Positions 21,665 to 30,826 are shown, numbered from the stretch's first letter. The stretch is DNA of 40,612 bases from an uncultured Clostridia bacterium (GCA_934130935.1 CAKOYQ010000014.1:1-40612), one strand, 5' to 3'. A program made the numbers and translations. The notes: generated by a model not told the origin, from the letters alone.

Positions 21665-21838
21665 TGTTTAACATATTATCTTAATTATGTGAATTTTATA
21701 AAAGTTAAAAAAATACATATGAAAAATTTTATTTGAGATTTTACTAATAAAAAGTTATTTTTTGTTAATAAAATGAAAATAAATTAAAAAAAGATGATAA
21801 ATTTAAATTGAACTTAAGATAAGAGTGAGGTGAGAAAA

Positions 21839-22450
21839 GTGGTAGATAAAATCTGCACATATCTAACCAATAAAATAAGAAAAGAAATGCCAGAAATAGA
21901 TAATGAAAGAGCAGAGATAATAATGTATGGTTTACAGAATATAATTGGTGAGTTGCCTAAAGGAATAATTATTTTATTGATTGCCTACTTTTTGGGAATA
22001 TTCAAAATTACACTTATATCAGTATTAATAATTGCACCATACAGATGTTTTTCGGGTGGAGTACATATGAAAACACATATTGGATGCATAATTTATACAT
22101 CAATATTATATAGTGGTTCGGCATTACTGGGAAAATACATAATATTAACAGGAATAACAAAATACATTATTGCTTTTACACTTTGGGGATTTTGTATGTT
22201 CATGATAAAACTATATGCACCAGCAGATACAGAGAATGTTCCAATATTAAGAGCAAAGGAAAGACGACAAAAACAAGTTTTTTCATACATAATTTTGACA
22301 TTTGAGTTTATAATGGCAATTTTAATTAGTAATACTACAATAGCAGGAATAATAATATTTGGCGATTTTATACAAACTTTAACAATAACAAGATTTGCAT
22401 ACAAAATTACAAATAATAAATACGGACATGAAATATATGCAAATATTTAA
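21839..22450 (+). CDS. agrB: AgrB, autoinducer peptide processing protease
   Basis: About 203 residues, polytopic membrane protein. The catalytic region PYRCFSGGVHMKTHIGC carries the conserved His and Cys of AgrB, which cleaves AgrD and joins it into a cyclic (thio)lactone. Hydrophobic segments flank this region (GIIILLIAYFLGIF, SVLIIAP, IILTGITKYIIAF, IILTFEFIMAILI). GTG 21839 follows GAGGTGAG with normal spacing; the in-frame GTG 21830 overlaps that ribosome site. agrD follows 71 bases downstream. Confidence 0.93.
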   Translation: MVDKICTYLTNKIRKEMPEIDNERAEIIMYGLQNIIGELPKGIIILLIAYFLGIFKITLISVLIIAPYRCFSGGVHMKTHIGCIIYTSILYSGSALLGKYIILTGITKYIIAFTLWGFCMFMIKLYAPADTENVPILRAKERRQKQVFSYIILTFEFIMAILISNTTIAGIIIFGDFIQTLTITRFAYKITNNKYGHEIYANI

Positions 22451-22521
22451 TGGGTTAATGTAGGAGTCATTGCAACTACTCTTATATTATATAAATTTTA
22501 CGAAAGAAGGGGGAATTAATT

Positions 22522-22641
22522 ATGATGAAATTATTAGCAAGGGTGGCAGAAAAATATGCAAAGGCAACAAATACAGCTTGTATGATGTTTTGGATAGGAC
22601 ATCAACCTAAAATGCCAGCATCTCTAGTAAAAAAAGATTAA
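22522..22641 (+). CDS. agrD: AgrD, cyclic peptide autoinducer precursor
   Basis: 39 residues. The N-terminal amphipathic leader is MMKLLARVAEKYAKATNT, the core is ACMMFWIGHQPKMP, and the tail is ASLVKKD. This matches clostridial AgrD peptides (Cys, aromatic residues, then QPKMP). By family analogy the Cys at residue 20 closes a thiolactone ring, perhaps CMMFW, and the part from QPKMP is the recognition tail removed by AgrB. The ring boundary is not certain, because this peptide has two extra residues (IG) before HQPK compared with many relatives. Ribosome site GAAGGGGG lies eight bases before ATG 22522. Confidence 0.9.
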   Translation: MMKLLARVAEKYAKATNTACMMFWIGHQPKMPASLVKKD

Positions 22642-22680
22642 TCCCAGAAGTATGTTCTTAAACATTTAAAATCAATTCTA

Positions 22681-22714
22681 GAAAAAGGAGATTTCATAAG
22701 AAGTTTCCTTTTTC
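22681..22714 (+). terminator. Terminator after agrD
   Basis: Stem GAAAAAGGA (22681-22689)/TCCTTTTTC (22706-22714), extendable by two pairs, with a 12-base loop. Confidence 0.65.
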
Positions 22715-22734
22715 GAATGTATGTGCTTATACCA

Positions 22735-22764
22735 AGAAGGAGTGGCTATAAAGTCACTCCTTCT
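22735..22764. terminator. Bidirectional hairpin between agrD and agrC
   Basis: 12-bp stem AGAAGGAGTGGC (22735-22746)/GTCACTCCTTCT (22753-22764), one G-T pair, loop TATAAA. It overlaps the agrC stop codon (22763-22765). Confidence 0.65.
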
Positions 22765-24109
22765 ACAAATCATATATAGATAGCTCCTGCTTAAAATATG
22801 TATCATCTTTACTTGTATATAAGTCTAGGTTTGTACTATTTTTAACATATTTTCTAAGTTCCCACAAGCCAAAGCCTGAATGTTCTTTTTTATTAGATGC
22901 ACCTTTTTCAAATATTTTTTCTAAATCTACATCTTTATTTGAATATGTATTTTTTACAGTAATTACACTTCTATTATTTCTATTTTCTCTTATGAAAGAT
23001 ATTTTTACAATTTTATCATTGCACTTTTCAGCCTCTTCAATAGCATTATCGAGTAAAACACCAATAGCTCTTGAAAATTTAAACATGTTTACTTCTAAGG
23101 TATCTAAGTTTAAGAAAAATTCGATTTCAAATGTTACACCAGAATTAGTTGCTTTAAAGTATTTATTATTAAGCAAACTGTATACACCAGGATTACTTAT
23201 AATTCTAGGATTCAGTATTGATAGATTATTTGTAATTTTACAATCCTTTTTGATTTCATTAAAATATTTTTTCAAACCATTCATATCATCATTTTCTATA
23301 TATCCACCTAAAGCAGAAACAATATTATCAAAATCATGTTTATAGCCTTTTACCTTATCATATAAAATTTCTAATGACTGATTATATTCTTCTGCACATG
23401 CTAAATCTCTTTTAGTATTTGCTAATTTTATTATACGTGTAAAACTATAAATACTTAGTGCTAAAAAAGATACTAATAATAAAAAGCTTAAAATTGTGAT
23501 AATTATAGGAACAATATCTATATAATATGTAGTTATTATTAGTTGAATACATAAAGTTAGAAATCCCATTATTAGATTTAGGCATAAAGTTACTACAGTT
23601 TTAGTGTCTAAAGAATCTAATAAATCAAGATATAATTTTATTTTTCTGAATTTACTCAAAAATAAAATAATAACAAGAAAGACAGTATATAGAATTATTA
23701 AGTAAGGTATTCTATATTTAGGTGTATTGATAAAAGTATCAAGAGAAACATCAAGTATGGTTAAATATAGATTTTGAATAAGAATATTCAATAACCCAAA
23801 TACAAAACTCGTAATTATTAAAGAGGTTATACTCTTTAAAATCCCAATATTGAAAACAAATTTTATTAAAATTATTGTAAAGGCATAATTAGTAATTATA
23901 TTAAAAGGGCTTGGAACAAAGTCTGCAGTGAATTTTCCTATAAATATTGTAAACACCATATATATTAGTTTTTGCTTATTAGAAGCTTTAACATCGAAAA
24001 CCAATAAAATCATAATTAAAAATAAGTAATTTTCTATAACATATGCAATAGCATATATAAAGTCTGTTATAGTGAAATTTATCATAATATCATTTACAAA
24101 TTGCATCAT
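22763..24109 (-). CDS. agrC: AgrC-type GHKL sensor histidine kinase
   Basis: 448 residues. The N-terminal ~220 residues hold about six membrane segments, the peptide-sensing domain. A coiled linker leads to the H-box GYKHDFDNIVSALGGYI, then the N-box LLDNAIEEAEK and the G-box SGFGLWELRKYV, the short GHKL ATPase typical of AgrC/HPK10 kinases. It should autophosphorylate in response to the AgrD-derived peptide and pass the phosphate to AgrA. ATG 24109 lies ten bases after GGAG and overlaps the end of agrA by 20 bases, so the two are translationally coupled. Confidence 0.93.
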   Translation of the reverse strand: MMQFVNDIMINFTITDFIYAIAYVIENYLFLIMILLVFDVKASNKQKLIYMVFTIFIGKFTADFVPSPFNIITNYAFTIILIKFVFNIGILKSITSLIITSFVFGLLNILIQNLYLTILDVSLDTFINTPKYRIPYLIILYTVFLVIILFLSKFRKIKLYLDLLDSLDTKTVVTLCLNLIMGFLTLCIQLIITTYYIDIVPIIITILSFLLLVSFLALSIYSFTRIIKLANTKRDLACAEEYNQSLEILYDKVKGYKHDFDNIVSALGGYIENDDMNGLKKYFNEIKKDCKITNNLSILNPRIISNPGVYSLLNNKYFKATNSGVTFEIEFFLNLDTLEVNMFKFSRAIGVLLDNAIEEAEKCNDKIVKISFIRENRNNRSVITVKNTYSNKDVDLEKIFEKGASNKKEHSGFGLWELRKYVKNSTNLDLYTSKDDTYFKQELSIYDL

Positions 24110-24809
24110 AATCAATCATCTCCATAAAACAATTTTTATATTTTGGACCAATATAACAAATACTACCATTTTTAAAATTAATCGAATTATCAGTTAAAGA
24201 AATATTAACAATGTTATTAATATTAGCAATAAAAGATTTATGGCATCGAACAAAAATTTCAGGCAAACTACTTTCAACTTTGGTAAAAGAATTGTAAGTA
24301 TAAAAACATCCGTGAAGAGTATGATAAATTAGTTTCATGCCATTCTTTTCGATAAATTGGATATCATTTAAATCAATAAAAGTTCCTTTATGGTCAACTT
24401 TTAAGAATTTTTTCGAGTTACCAGAAATATCATCATATAATCTATTTAAAGTGTCTGAAAGAGAATCGACACTTAATGCACTTTTGAAAAGATAGGCAAA
24501 AGTTTTATAATCATATGCTTTCATCAAATATTCAAAATGACTTGTAATAAAAATAATATAACAATCTTTGTTAATTTTTCTAATTTCATTAGCAATATCG
24601 AGTCCATTCATTTTAGAATTTTTGAACTCAATATCAAGAACCACAACATTTACAAGATTTGAAAACATATAAGACAGAACCTCTTTGTAATTTTGTGTTT
24701 TCAGTACAATTTTGGCTTCAAAATCATTTTTTATAAATGCCTTTTCAAATAATAAAGACAGTTTGTTGATCATGTTAATATCATCATCACATAGTATAAA
24801 ATTTAACAT
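24090..24809 (-). CDS. agrA: AgrA-type LytTR response regulator
   Basis: 239 residues. The receiver domain has acidic residues DDD (8-10) and phospho-acceptor D59 (VVVLDIEF). The C-terminal LytTR DNA-binding domain covers ~135-235, with KFLKVDHKGTFIDLNDIQFI, then FVRCHKSFIANINNIVNI. It is first in a minus-strand operon with agrC. AAAGGAGGT precedes ATG 24809; the longer frame to 24845 has no ribosome site. Phosphorylated AgrA-type proteins bind direct repeats upstream of agrB in other species. Confidence 0.93.
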   Translation of the reverse strand: MLNFILCDDDINMINKLSLLFEKAFIKNDFEAKIVLKTQNYKEVLSYMFSNLVNVVVLDIEFKNSKMNGLDIANEIRKINKDCYIIFITSHFEYLMKAYDYKTFAYLFKSALSVDSLSDTLNRLYDDISGNSKKFLKVDHKGTFIDLNDIQFIEKNGMKLIYHTLHGCFYTYNSFTKVESSLPEIFVRCHKSFIANINNIVNISLTDNSINFKNGSICYIGPKYKNCFMEMIDYDAICK

Positions 24810-24837
24810 ATAAGACCTCCTTTGTAACAAAATGTTT

Positions 24838-24894
24838 TTTGACATTTTTTGTCAAATACATTTAAAATATAAAACAAAAAATAAGAATTGTCAA
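24838..24894 (-). promoter_or_regulatory. Promoter and downstream dyad of agrA-agrC
   Basis: Minus strand TTGACA (24894-24889), 17-base spacer, TATATT (24871-24866). Just after the expected start site is a perfect dyad, TTTGACA-TTTTT-TGTCAAA (24838-24856), which could be an operator or leader hairpin. Confidence 0.75.
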
Positions 24895-25071
24895 TAGGCT
24901 AATTGAATATACATTATACCTTACAGTTAGAAGAAAAACAGCGTTTTAAATTGATTTGAATAAAGTAAATACAATATACAAAATATGTAAAAAACAGATT
25001 AGAAAATGAAAAAAATTGGGTTATATATTTGTGGCTTTTTCATAATATTAAATATAAATGGAGGAATGGAA

Positions 25072-25875
25072 ATGATAGAGAAAAATAAAAGAAACAATAA
25101 TATACTCATAATAGGAGTATTGATAATATTTACAATATGTTTAATACAATTAAATATGGCTAGTGTGATACCAACAGCAGCTAATGTAAATGATAAAACA
25201 ATAGGATGGGGGATAAAAAGGGCAAATAATAACCAACAGCCAGATGTTGGAGCGGCTAACAAGAAAATACTAGAGGAAGAAGATGGAATATGTATTGGAA
25301 AAGATAATGATAAAATAATATATTTAACATTTGACGAAGGATATGAGGCAGGATATACAGACAAAATATTAAATACTTTAAAAGAGAATGATGTAAAAGC
25401 AACATTTTTTATTACATCACATTATTTAAATACAGCGTCAGATTTGGTAAAGAGAATGATAGATGAGGGACATATTGTAGGAAATCATACTGTAAATCAT
25501 AAAAGTATGCCAAGTATTTCTAATGAGGAAATTGAAACAGAAATAATGAAACTTCATCAAGCAGTGATTGAAAAATTTAATTATGAAATGAAGTACATGC
25601 GTCCACCTAAAGGAGAATTCAGTAAAAGGACATTACAGAAAACATCTGAACTTGGATACAAAACTGTAATGTGGAGTTTTGCATATTTTGACTGGGATGA
25701 GAAAAAACAGCCATCATTGGAAGAAAGCAAAAAAATGATTATCAATAATTTACATTGTGGCGAAATAATGTTATTACATCCAAATTCGAAAACAAATTCA
25801 GAGGTTTTAGATACAATAATAAAAGAAGCCAAAAACCAAGGATATGAATTTAAACTATTAGATGAGTTTAAATAA
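25072..25875 (+). CDS. PdaA-like polysaccharide (peptidoglycan) deacetylase
   Basis: 267 residues. An N-terminal anchor or signal segment lies at ~8-25 (NILIIGVLIIFTICLIQL). The NodB domain runs ~80-265: TFDEGYEAG (motif 1), HTVNHKSMP (motif 2 with the metal-binding His pair), RPPKGEFSKR (motif 3) and GEIMLLHPNSK (motif 5). These features match PdaA, which deacetylates N-acetylmuramic acid to form the muramic delta-lactam of the spore cortex. ATG 25072 is seven bases after GGAGG; upstream ATGs at 25006 and 25066 are worse placed. It lies upstream of yqfC/yqfD, which fits a sporulation role. Confidence 0.88.
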   Translation: MIEKNKRNNNILIIGVLIIFTICLIQLNMASVIPTAANVNDKTIGWGIKRANNNQQPDVGAANKKILEEEDGICIGKDNDKIIYLTFDEGYEAGYTDKILNTLKENDVKATFFITSHYLNTASDLVKRMIDEGHIVGNHTVNHKSMPSISNEEIETEIMKLHQAVIEKFNYEMKYMRPPKGEFSKRTLQKTSELGYKTVMWSFAYFDWDEKKQPSLEESKKMIINNLHCGEIMLLHPNSKTNSEVLDTIIKEAKNQGYEFKLLDEFK

Positions 25876-25923
25876 TATTTCTAGTATTTTTAAGAATTAG
25901 AATGTTTAAAAGGGAGATATGCT

Positions 25924-26193
25924 ATGAAAAAGAAAAGAATAGACAAGATTTTAGAAATTCCACAAGAAGTGTATACTAATATGCCTAAAATAACAATTAC
26001 AGGATTTAATGAAATAATGATAGAAAATTACAAGGGAATATTAGAATATGAAGACTTTTATACAAGCATAAGTACATATATAGGAATAGTAAATATAAAT
26101 GGGTATAATATTAATTTAGAGAAAATGACAAATGATGACATTAAAATAACAGGTAAAATCGAAAGTGTAGAATTAGAGAGAGTGCAAGATTAA
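25924..26193 (+). CDS. yqfC: Sporulation protein YqfC
   Basis: 89 residues, ATG preceded by AAAGGGAGA. The protein (KKKRIDKILEIPQEVYTNMP, then ITITGFNEIMIENYKGIL) matches the YqfC family, small proteins conserved in spore formers and almost always directly upstream of yqfD. The gap to yqfD is 23 bases. The biochemical function is unknown. Confidence 0.92.
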   Translation: MKKKRIDKILEIPQEVYTNMPKITITGFNEIMIENYKGILEYEDFYTSISTYIGIVNINGYNINLEKMTNDDIKITGKIESVELERVQD

Positions 26194-26216
26194 TAATATA
26201 AAAGAAAGGCGGAAAT

Positions 26217-27429
26217 ATGTTAATCAAAATTTTATTAAGATACATATTTGGTTATATAAGAGTAACTGTAGAAGGATATTATATAGAAAGATTTATAAAT
26301 ATATGTACAACAAATAAAATATTAATATGGAATTTAAAAAGAGAAAAAGGAGTGAAGTTACATTTAAACATAGGAATACAAGATTTTTATAGAGCAATAG
26401 AGATATCAAAAAAAGTAAAGTGTAGAATGAAAATAGAGAAAAAGAGGGGAATTCCATTTATTATAAATAAATATAGAAAAAGAAAAACATTCTTACTGTC
26501 TTTAATAATTATTTTAGTAGGATTATACATAAGTTCAAACTATATTTGGAACATAGAAATAAGAACAGAAGATAATTTACAATTAGATAATATAGAACAA
26601 GATATAGAAGAGGTTGGATTAAAAATAGGAATGAGAAAAAGCCAAGTAGATGTAGAAGATATAGTAAATAAAATAAGATTAAAAAGAAATGACATATCAT
26701 GGATTGGTATAAATTTAAAGGGCACAAATGCGATAGTAAAAGTTGTAAAAGCTAAAGAGGCACCAGAAATAATAAATGAAAAAGATTATTGTAATATAGT
26801 AGCAGAAAAAGGAGGCATAATAACCAAGATTATAGCTCAAAATGGAACTGCACAAGTTAAAGTTGGAGATAAAGTTGAGGCTGGTCAAGTACTTATACAA
26901 GGGATTATGGAAGGAAAATATACAGGAATAAGATATGTTCACAGTTTAGGAGAAGTAAAAGCAGTTGTACAATATACAAAAACAGTTCAAATTCCATTAA
27001 AAGAAGAAAAAAAAGTCGAAACAGGAAATAAGGAAACGAAATATAAAATAAATTTTAATAAAATTCAAATAAATTTTTATAAAACTCTTTCAAAATTTAA
27101 AATTTATGATACAATAGAAGAAGAAAAAAAGTTTAAGGTATTTTCAAACTTATATTTACCAATTTCTGTAACTAAAATAACTAATAAGGAATTGGAAGAT
27201 TGTTTAAAAGAATACACTGAAGAAGAAGCAACAGAAAAAGGAACAAAACAATTAGAAGAACAAATAGAAGCAGAAATTGAAGAGAAACAAAATATAATTC
27301 GGAAAAAATGCGGAAGTATCAAAAACAGAAGAATATGTAGAAATAAGTGTAACATATGAAGTTATTGAAAATATAGGAATGCAGGAGAAAATAGAAGAAA
27401 TAAAAGATCAGACAGAAGAAACACAATAA
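26217..27429 (+). CDS. yqfD: Sporulation protein YqfD, apparent +1 frameshift near the C-terminus
   Basis: The frame from ATG 26217 runs to a stop at 27359 (380 residues). It has an N-terminal cytoplasmic part, a membrane segment (FLLSLIIILVGLYISSNYIW) and a large extracytoplasmic domain (EKGGIITKIIAQNGTAQVKV, then GDKVEAGQVLIQGIMEG). From the A6 run at 27303-27308 it switches to a low-quality tail, CGSIKNRRICRNKCNI. Dropping one A gives KNAEVSKTEEYVEISVTYEV, then IENIGMQEKI, the usual YqfD ending, closing at 27429 for about 403 residues. The indel may be a real mutation, a sequencing error or a slippage site. YqfD (SpoIV stage protein) is required for sporulation in Bacillus subtilis. Confidence 0.85.
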
Positions 27430-27466
27430 ATATACCTGCCTACAAGAACTTGGAAAGGATGGAAAA

Positions 27467-28687
27467 ATGGAAGAGAGAAGTTTAAGAGTAGTAGGAACAG
27501 ATAAAACATTTTTTAATAAATTAACAAATACGCTAACAAAGCTATTGATACCAACACAAATAGGCATAAATGGAATGCGCATAAGTATGAAAAGAAATGC
27601 ATTAATAAAAACATATGAAATTGCAAAAGAAGAACAAGATGTGAAGAAAAAAGAGAATGCTGACAAAAAATATGAAGAGGCTTATACTGCTTATTTAGAA
27701 GCATTAGACAAATATGTATTAGATACAATATATAAAAAGGTAAAAAATGAAACTGCAACACAATTAGAAAGCATGGCATTATCGCAATATTATGGAATAG
27801 TCCAATTAAAGCAAAGCGAATATACTGAATATAAATACAGAAAACAAAAATATTTGCTAGAATTAGATAAAGAAAATGTCATGAATTCTAATAAACAAAA
27901 AATAAAAGATAAATATAAGGCATTTTATATATCAAAGCAAGATATGTTGTATAAAGGGATATTAAAGAATTATTCAGTAAAGTTAGCTGATACTACAAAT
28001 GTTTATGATTCAACAAAAGATTGGATATATATAAAAATATTTGAAACACTTGAAGATTACATAAAAAATATTTTGCCATTAAAAATAAATGAACCTAAAT
28101 TAGAAAAAGTAGTAAAAGAATATGAAAAATATGAAAAATTCTCAGTTGGAAAGTTAGACGCAAGAGATAATATCGAAAAAAACATGATATTATTAGGAAT
28201 AAGCAGAAATTTATTTACACATAGTTTACCATTAGTGGTTGCAGAACAATGTTATATGAAATTGCTAAAAGATGCTAGATGTTTAGTACAAGACACAAAA
28301 ATAGCTTCAAAAAGAGAAAAAGCATATACAATGTTGTTAAACTTAATAGAAGATTATAATATAAGACTATTGGCAACAAAAGTATATTGGGAAAATCCAA
28401 AAGAAAGAGAAAAGTTTAAAGTTTTCCATGAGAAATATAAAAATATAGAGAAATTAAAAGAAATAGACTTTTTAGAATATATAAAACAAAAAGAAATATT
28501 ATTCATGAAAGAAGATATCAAAAATGTTAAAGGTGAAAAAACAGATTATAGTAGACTGATAAAATATTACAAAAGAAAATTAGTAGATTATGGAGTAATG
28601 AAGGAAATAAGAGAATACAGAACAGAACAAGGAAAATACATAAGAAATAAAATTAGTACAAGAATAAAAGAATATGCAAGTGCATAG
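27467..28687 (+). CDS. Unrecognised 406-residue charged helical protein in the yqfCD-ybeY operon
   Basis: ATG behind AAAGGA. The product is rich in K, E, Y and I with long predicted helices throughout (e.g. residues 45-75, 95-145, 345-400). No signal peptide, membrane segment or known motif is seen. In particular there is no Walker A motif, so it is not PhoH, which in many Firmicutes sits between yqfD and ybeY. Close spacing to yqfD (37 bases) and ybeY (32 bases) makes cotranscription likely, so a role in sporulation or RNA metabolism is possible but unproven. Confidence 0.75.
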   Translation: MEERSLRVVGTDKTFFNKLTNTLTKLLIPTQIGINGMRISMKRNALIKTYEIAKEEQDVKKKENADKKYEEAYTAYLEALDKYVLDTIYKKVKNETATQLESMALSQYYGIVQLKQSEYTEYKYRKQKYLLELDKENVMNSNKQKIKDKYKAFYISKQDMLYKGILKNYSVKLADTTNVYDSTKDWIYIKIFETLEDYIKNILPLKINEPKLEKVVKEYEKYEKFSVGKLDARDNIEKNMILLGISRNLFTHSLPLVVAEQCYMKLLKDARCLVQDTKIASKREKAYTMLLNLIEDYNIRLLATKVYWENPKEREKFKVFHEKYKNIEKLKEIDFLEYIKQKEILFMKEDIKNVKGEKTDYSRLIKYYKRKLVDYGVMKEIREYRTEQGKYIRNKISTRIKEYASA

Positions 28688-28719
28688 AAATATGTTTATT
28701 GCAAGATATGAGGAGACAA

Positions 28720-29208
28720 ATGTATCAATTAGAATATTGGGATTTAGAAAAAAATGATGAATATGAAAAAGTAATAAAAAAAGTAGTTGAGCAGTGCTTT
28801 AAAGAAGAAAATATGGAGAATTCAAAACTGTATTTAAGTATAATATTAACAACTCCAGAGCATATCCACGAAATAAACAATGAATATAGAGATGTTGACA
28901 GAGAAACAGATGTGTTATCATTTCCTATATTTGAAAAAGATGAAATAGACAGAAAAATAAAAAATCATGATTTTGAACATGAAGATGTTTTAGGAGATAT
29001 AATAATATCATTAGAACGAGTAAGAGAACAAGCAAACGAATATAATCATAGCTTTGAGAGAGAGTTTGCATATATGATAGTGCATGGATTTTATCATTTA
29101 ATGGGATATGATCATATAAAAAAAGAGGACAAAGCTATTATGAGAATAAAAGAAGAAAAAGTTTTAAATAAACTAGGGATAAAAAGGAATGAAATGAATG
29201 AAGAATAA
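28720..29208 (+). CDS. ybeY: YbeY endoribonuclease / 16S rRNA maturation factor
   Basis: 162 residues. The zinc-binding signature HGFYHLMGYDH is complete (three His), preceded by the conserved TDVLSFP and EDVLGDIIIS. YbeY acts in ribosome quality control and 16S rRNA 3'-end maturation. ATG 28720 was chosen because GAGGAG lies just upstream; the longer TTG start at 28699 lacks a ribosome site. The end overlaps the next gene by 11 bases. Confidence 0.93.
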   Translation: MYQLEYWDLEKNDEYEKVIKKVVEQCFKEENMENSKLYLSIILTTPEHIHEINNEYRDVDRETDVLSFPIFEKDEIDRKIKNHDFEHEDVLGDIIISLERVREQANEYNHSFEREFAYMIVHGFYHLMGYDHIKKEDKAIMRIKEEKVLNKLGIKRNEMNEE

Positions 29209-30280
29209 AAAAAGTATAATTTTTTTAATTATTATTCTAATAATATTAGCAATAATGGCAGGAGGACTTTTTATATATAAAAAATTAAATAAAGGACAAG
29301 TAGAAGAAACGATAAATAATGTTGAAGATATTGAAGAGGAAGAACCTTTGATTGTTCAGCAAAAACAAGTAAAGACATTTAGTGGAGATGATAGGCCAAT
29401 AGCAGTAATGATAGATAATCATTCAGGTGCGTGGCCTCAAGCTAATTTAAATAAAGCATATATTGTATATGAGATAATAGTAGAGGGAGGAGAAACTAGG
29501 CTAATGGCATTATTTAAGGGACAAGACTTAGATAAAATAGGGCCTGTTAGAAGTTCAAGACATTACTTTTTAGATTATGCATTAGAAAATGATGCAATAT
29601 ATGTCCATCATGGATGGAGCCCACAAGCTGAAAGTGATATTGCAAGTTTAGGAGTAAACAATATAAATGGAATACAAGAAAGTTCTTCTGATTTTTGGAG
29701 AGTAAAAAATAAAACAGCACCACATAATTTATTTACATCAACAGGAAGTATATTGAAAATTGCTGGGAGAAAAGGTTATAAAACAAAATCAAATCAAAAG
29801 AGTGTATTAAATTATGTAGCAGATGAATTTGATTTGGCAAATAAATATAAAAATGAAAATACAGATAAAAACACAATTACAGAAAATGCACAAAAAATAA
29901 CAATACCTCATTCAAATCTTCAAACAGTAAAATATGAATATAATGAACAAGAAAAAGTATATACAAGATATGCTAGAAATAAAATTCAAACAGATTATGT
30001 TACAGGTGAACCTGTAAAAACTAAGAATATAATTATAACAATGTGTGACAATTTTACTCTAACAGATAAAGAAAATAAAGGAAGACAAGGATTAAAAAAT
30101 ATAGGAACTTTTGATGGATATTATATAACAAATGGAAAAGCAATAAAAATACAGTGTATTAAAACTGAAAGAAACAAGCAAACAGTATATAAAGACTTAG
30201 AAGGAAAAGAAATAGATGTAAATGATGGAAATACATTTATCAATATTTGTCCTATAAATGCAAAAATAGAAATTGAATAA
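29198..30280 (+). CDS. DUF3048 (YerB-like) membrane-anchored protein
   Basis: 360 residues. An N-terminal anchor lies at residues 7-27 (IIFLIIILIILAIMAGGLFIY) with no lipobox Cys. The DUF3048 signature follows: RPIAVMIDNHSGAWPQANLN, YEIIVEGGETRLMALF and GPVRSSRHYFLDYA. Later motifs are HHGWSPQAE and APHNLFTS. The family is common in Firmicutes; its function is unknown, although YerB relatives are linked to the spore or cell wall. It starts inside the end of ybeY, consistent with coupled translation. Confidence 0.9.
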   Translation: MKNKKSIIFLIIILIILAIMAGGLFIYKKLNKGQVEETINNVEDIEEEEPLIVQQKQVKTFSGDDRPIAVMIDNHSGAWPQANLNKAYIVYEIIVEGGETRLMALFKGQDLDKIGPVRSSRHYFLDYALENDAIYVHHGWSPQAESDIASLGVNNINGIQESSSDFWRVKNKTAPHNLFTSTGSILKIAGRKGYKTKSNQKSVLNYVADEFDLANKYKNENTDKNTITENAQKITIPHSNLQTVKYEYNEQEKVYTRYARNKIQTDYVTGEPVKTKNIIITMCDNFTLTDKENKGRQGLKNIGTFDGYYITNGKAIKIQCIKTERNKQTVYKDLEGKEIDVNDGNTFINICPINAKIEIE

Positions 30281-30305
30281 GTTCTAGGAAGGAATTAAAA
30301 TATAT

Positions 30306-30779
30306 ATGAAAAAGACGATAATAATTATATTAATAATATTAATTGTTTTATTAGTAATAATAGGAGGAAGCCTCATATTTTTATATTTTGCATCAGGTCA
30401 CAATGTGTATAAAACTGCGAGTGATGCATTAGACTCAACAGATTTAACTCAAGCAGTGATCCAAGCTTCTAACGAGAAATTTGCAAAATATGAAGGTGAA
30501 AATCAAAGAGGAAGTGTTGCTAATGCTTTATTGGAAACAGTATTAACGCATAATATGAGTATTGAAAGTGGAGATAGTGTAAAAGCTGTAGAAGTGAAGT
30601 TAGATGGAAAAACGATAGTTGCTAAAACAGATACACATATTTCAAAAAAAGTAGATGCGAAAGAATTTTATAATATACGTGTAATACGTGGAAGCGATGG
30701 TTGTGTTTCGACAATACAAATTACTACAGTGAACAATGACGATACAGACACAGATAATACTAATACTATAGATGAATAA
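30306..30779 (+). CDS. Membrane-anchored hypothetical protein
   Basis: 157 residues with an N-terminal hydrophobic helix (~4-30) followed by an extracytoplasmic region of small polar residues and an acidic D/T/N-rich tail. The middle stretch (SVKAVEVKLDGKTIVAKTDT) may form beta strands. No family is recognised. AGGAAGG lies upstream of the ATG at longer than usual spacing. It follows the DUF3048 gene by 25 bases and ends at a terminator, so it closes the operon. Confidence 0.7.
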   Translation: MKKTIIIILIILIVLLVIIGGSLIFLYFASGHNVYKTASDALDSTDLTQAVIQASNEKFAKYEGENQRGSVANALLETVLTHNMSIESGDSVKAVEVKLDGKTIVAKTDTHISKKVDAKEFYNIRVIRGSDGCVSTIQITTVNNDDTDTDNTNTIDE

Positions 30780-30787
30780 GAAGAAAA

Positions 30788-30826
30788 AAACGGAATTTTA
30801 AGGTTAACTTAGAATTCTGTTTTCAT
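30788..30826 (+). terminator. Terminator of the yqfC-ybeY operon
   Basis: 15-bp stem AAACGGAATTTTAAG (30788-30802)/CTTAGAATTCTGTTT (30808-30822) with two G-T pairs and a 5-base loop, then T. Confidence 0.8.

Noticed and set aside
21665..21838. Possible AgrA direct-repeat binding sites (GTTA-containing) upstream of agrB
   Set aside because: Several GTT-containing words are present, but none has the roughly 21-base period expected for AgrA/LytTR sites.
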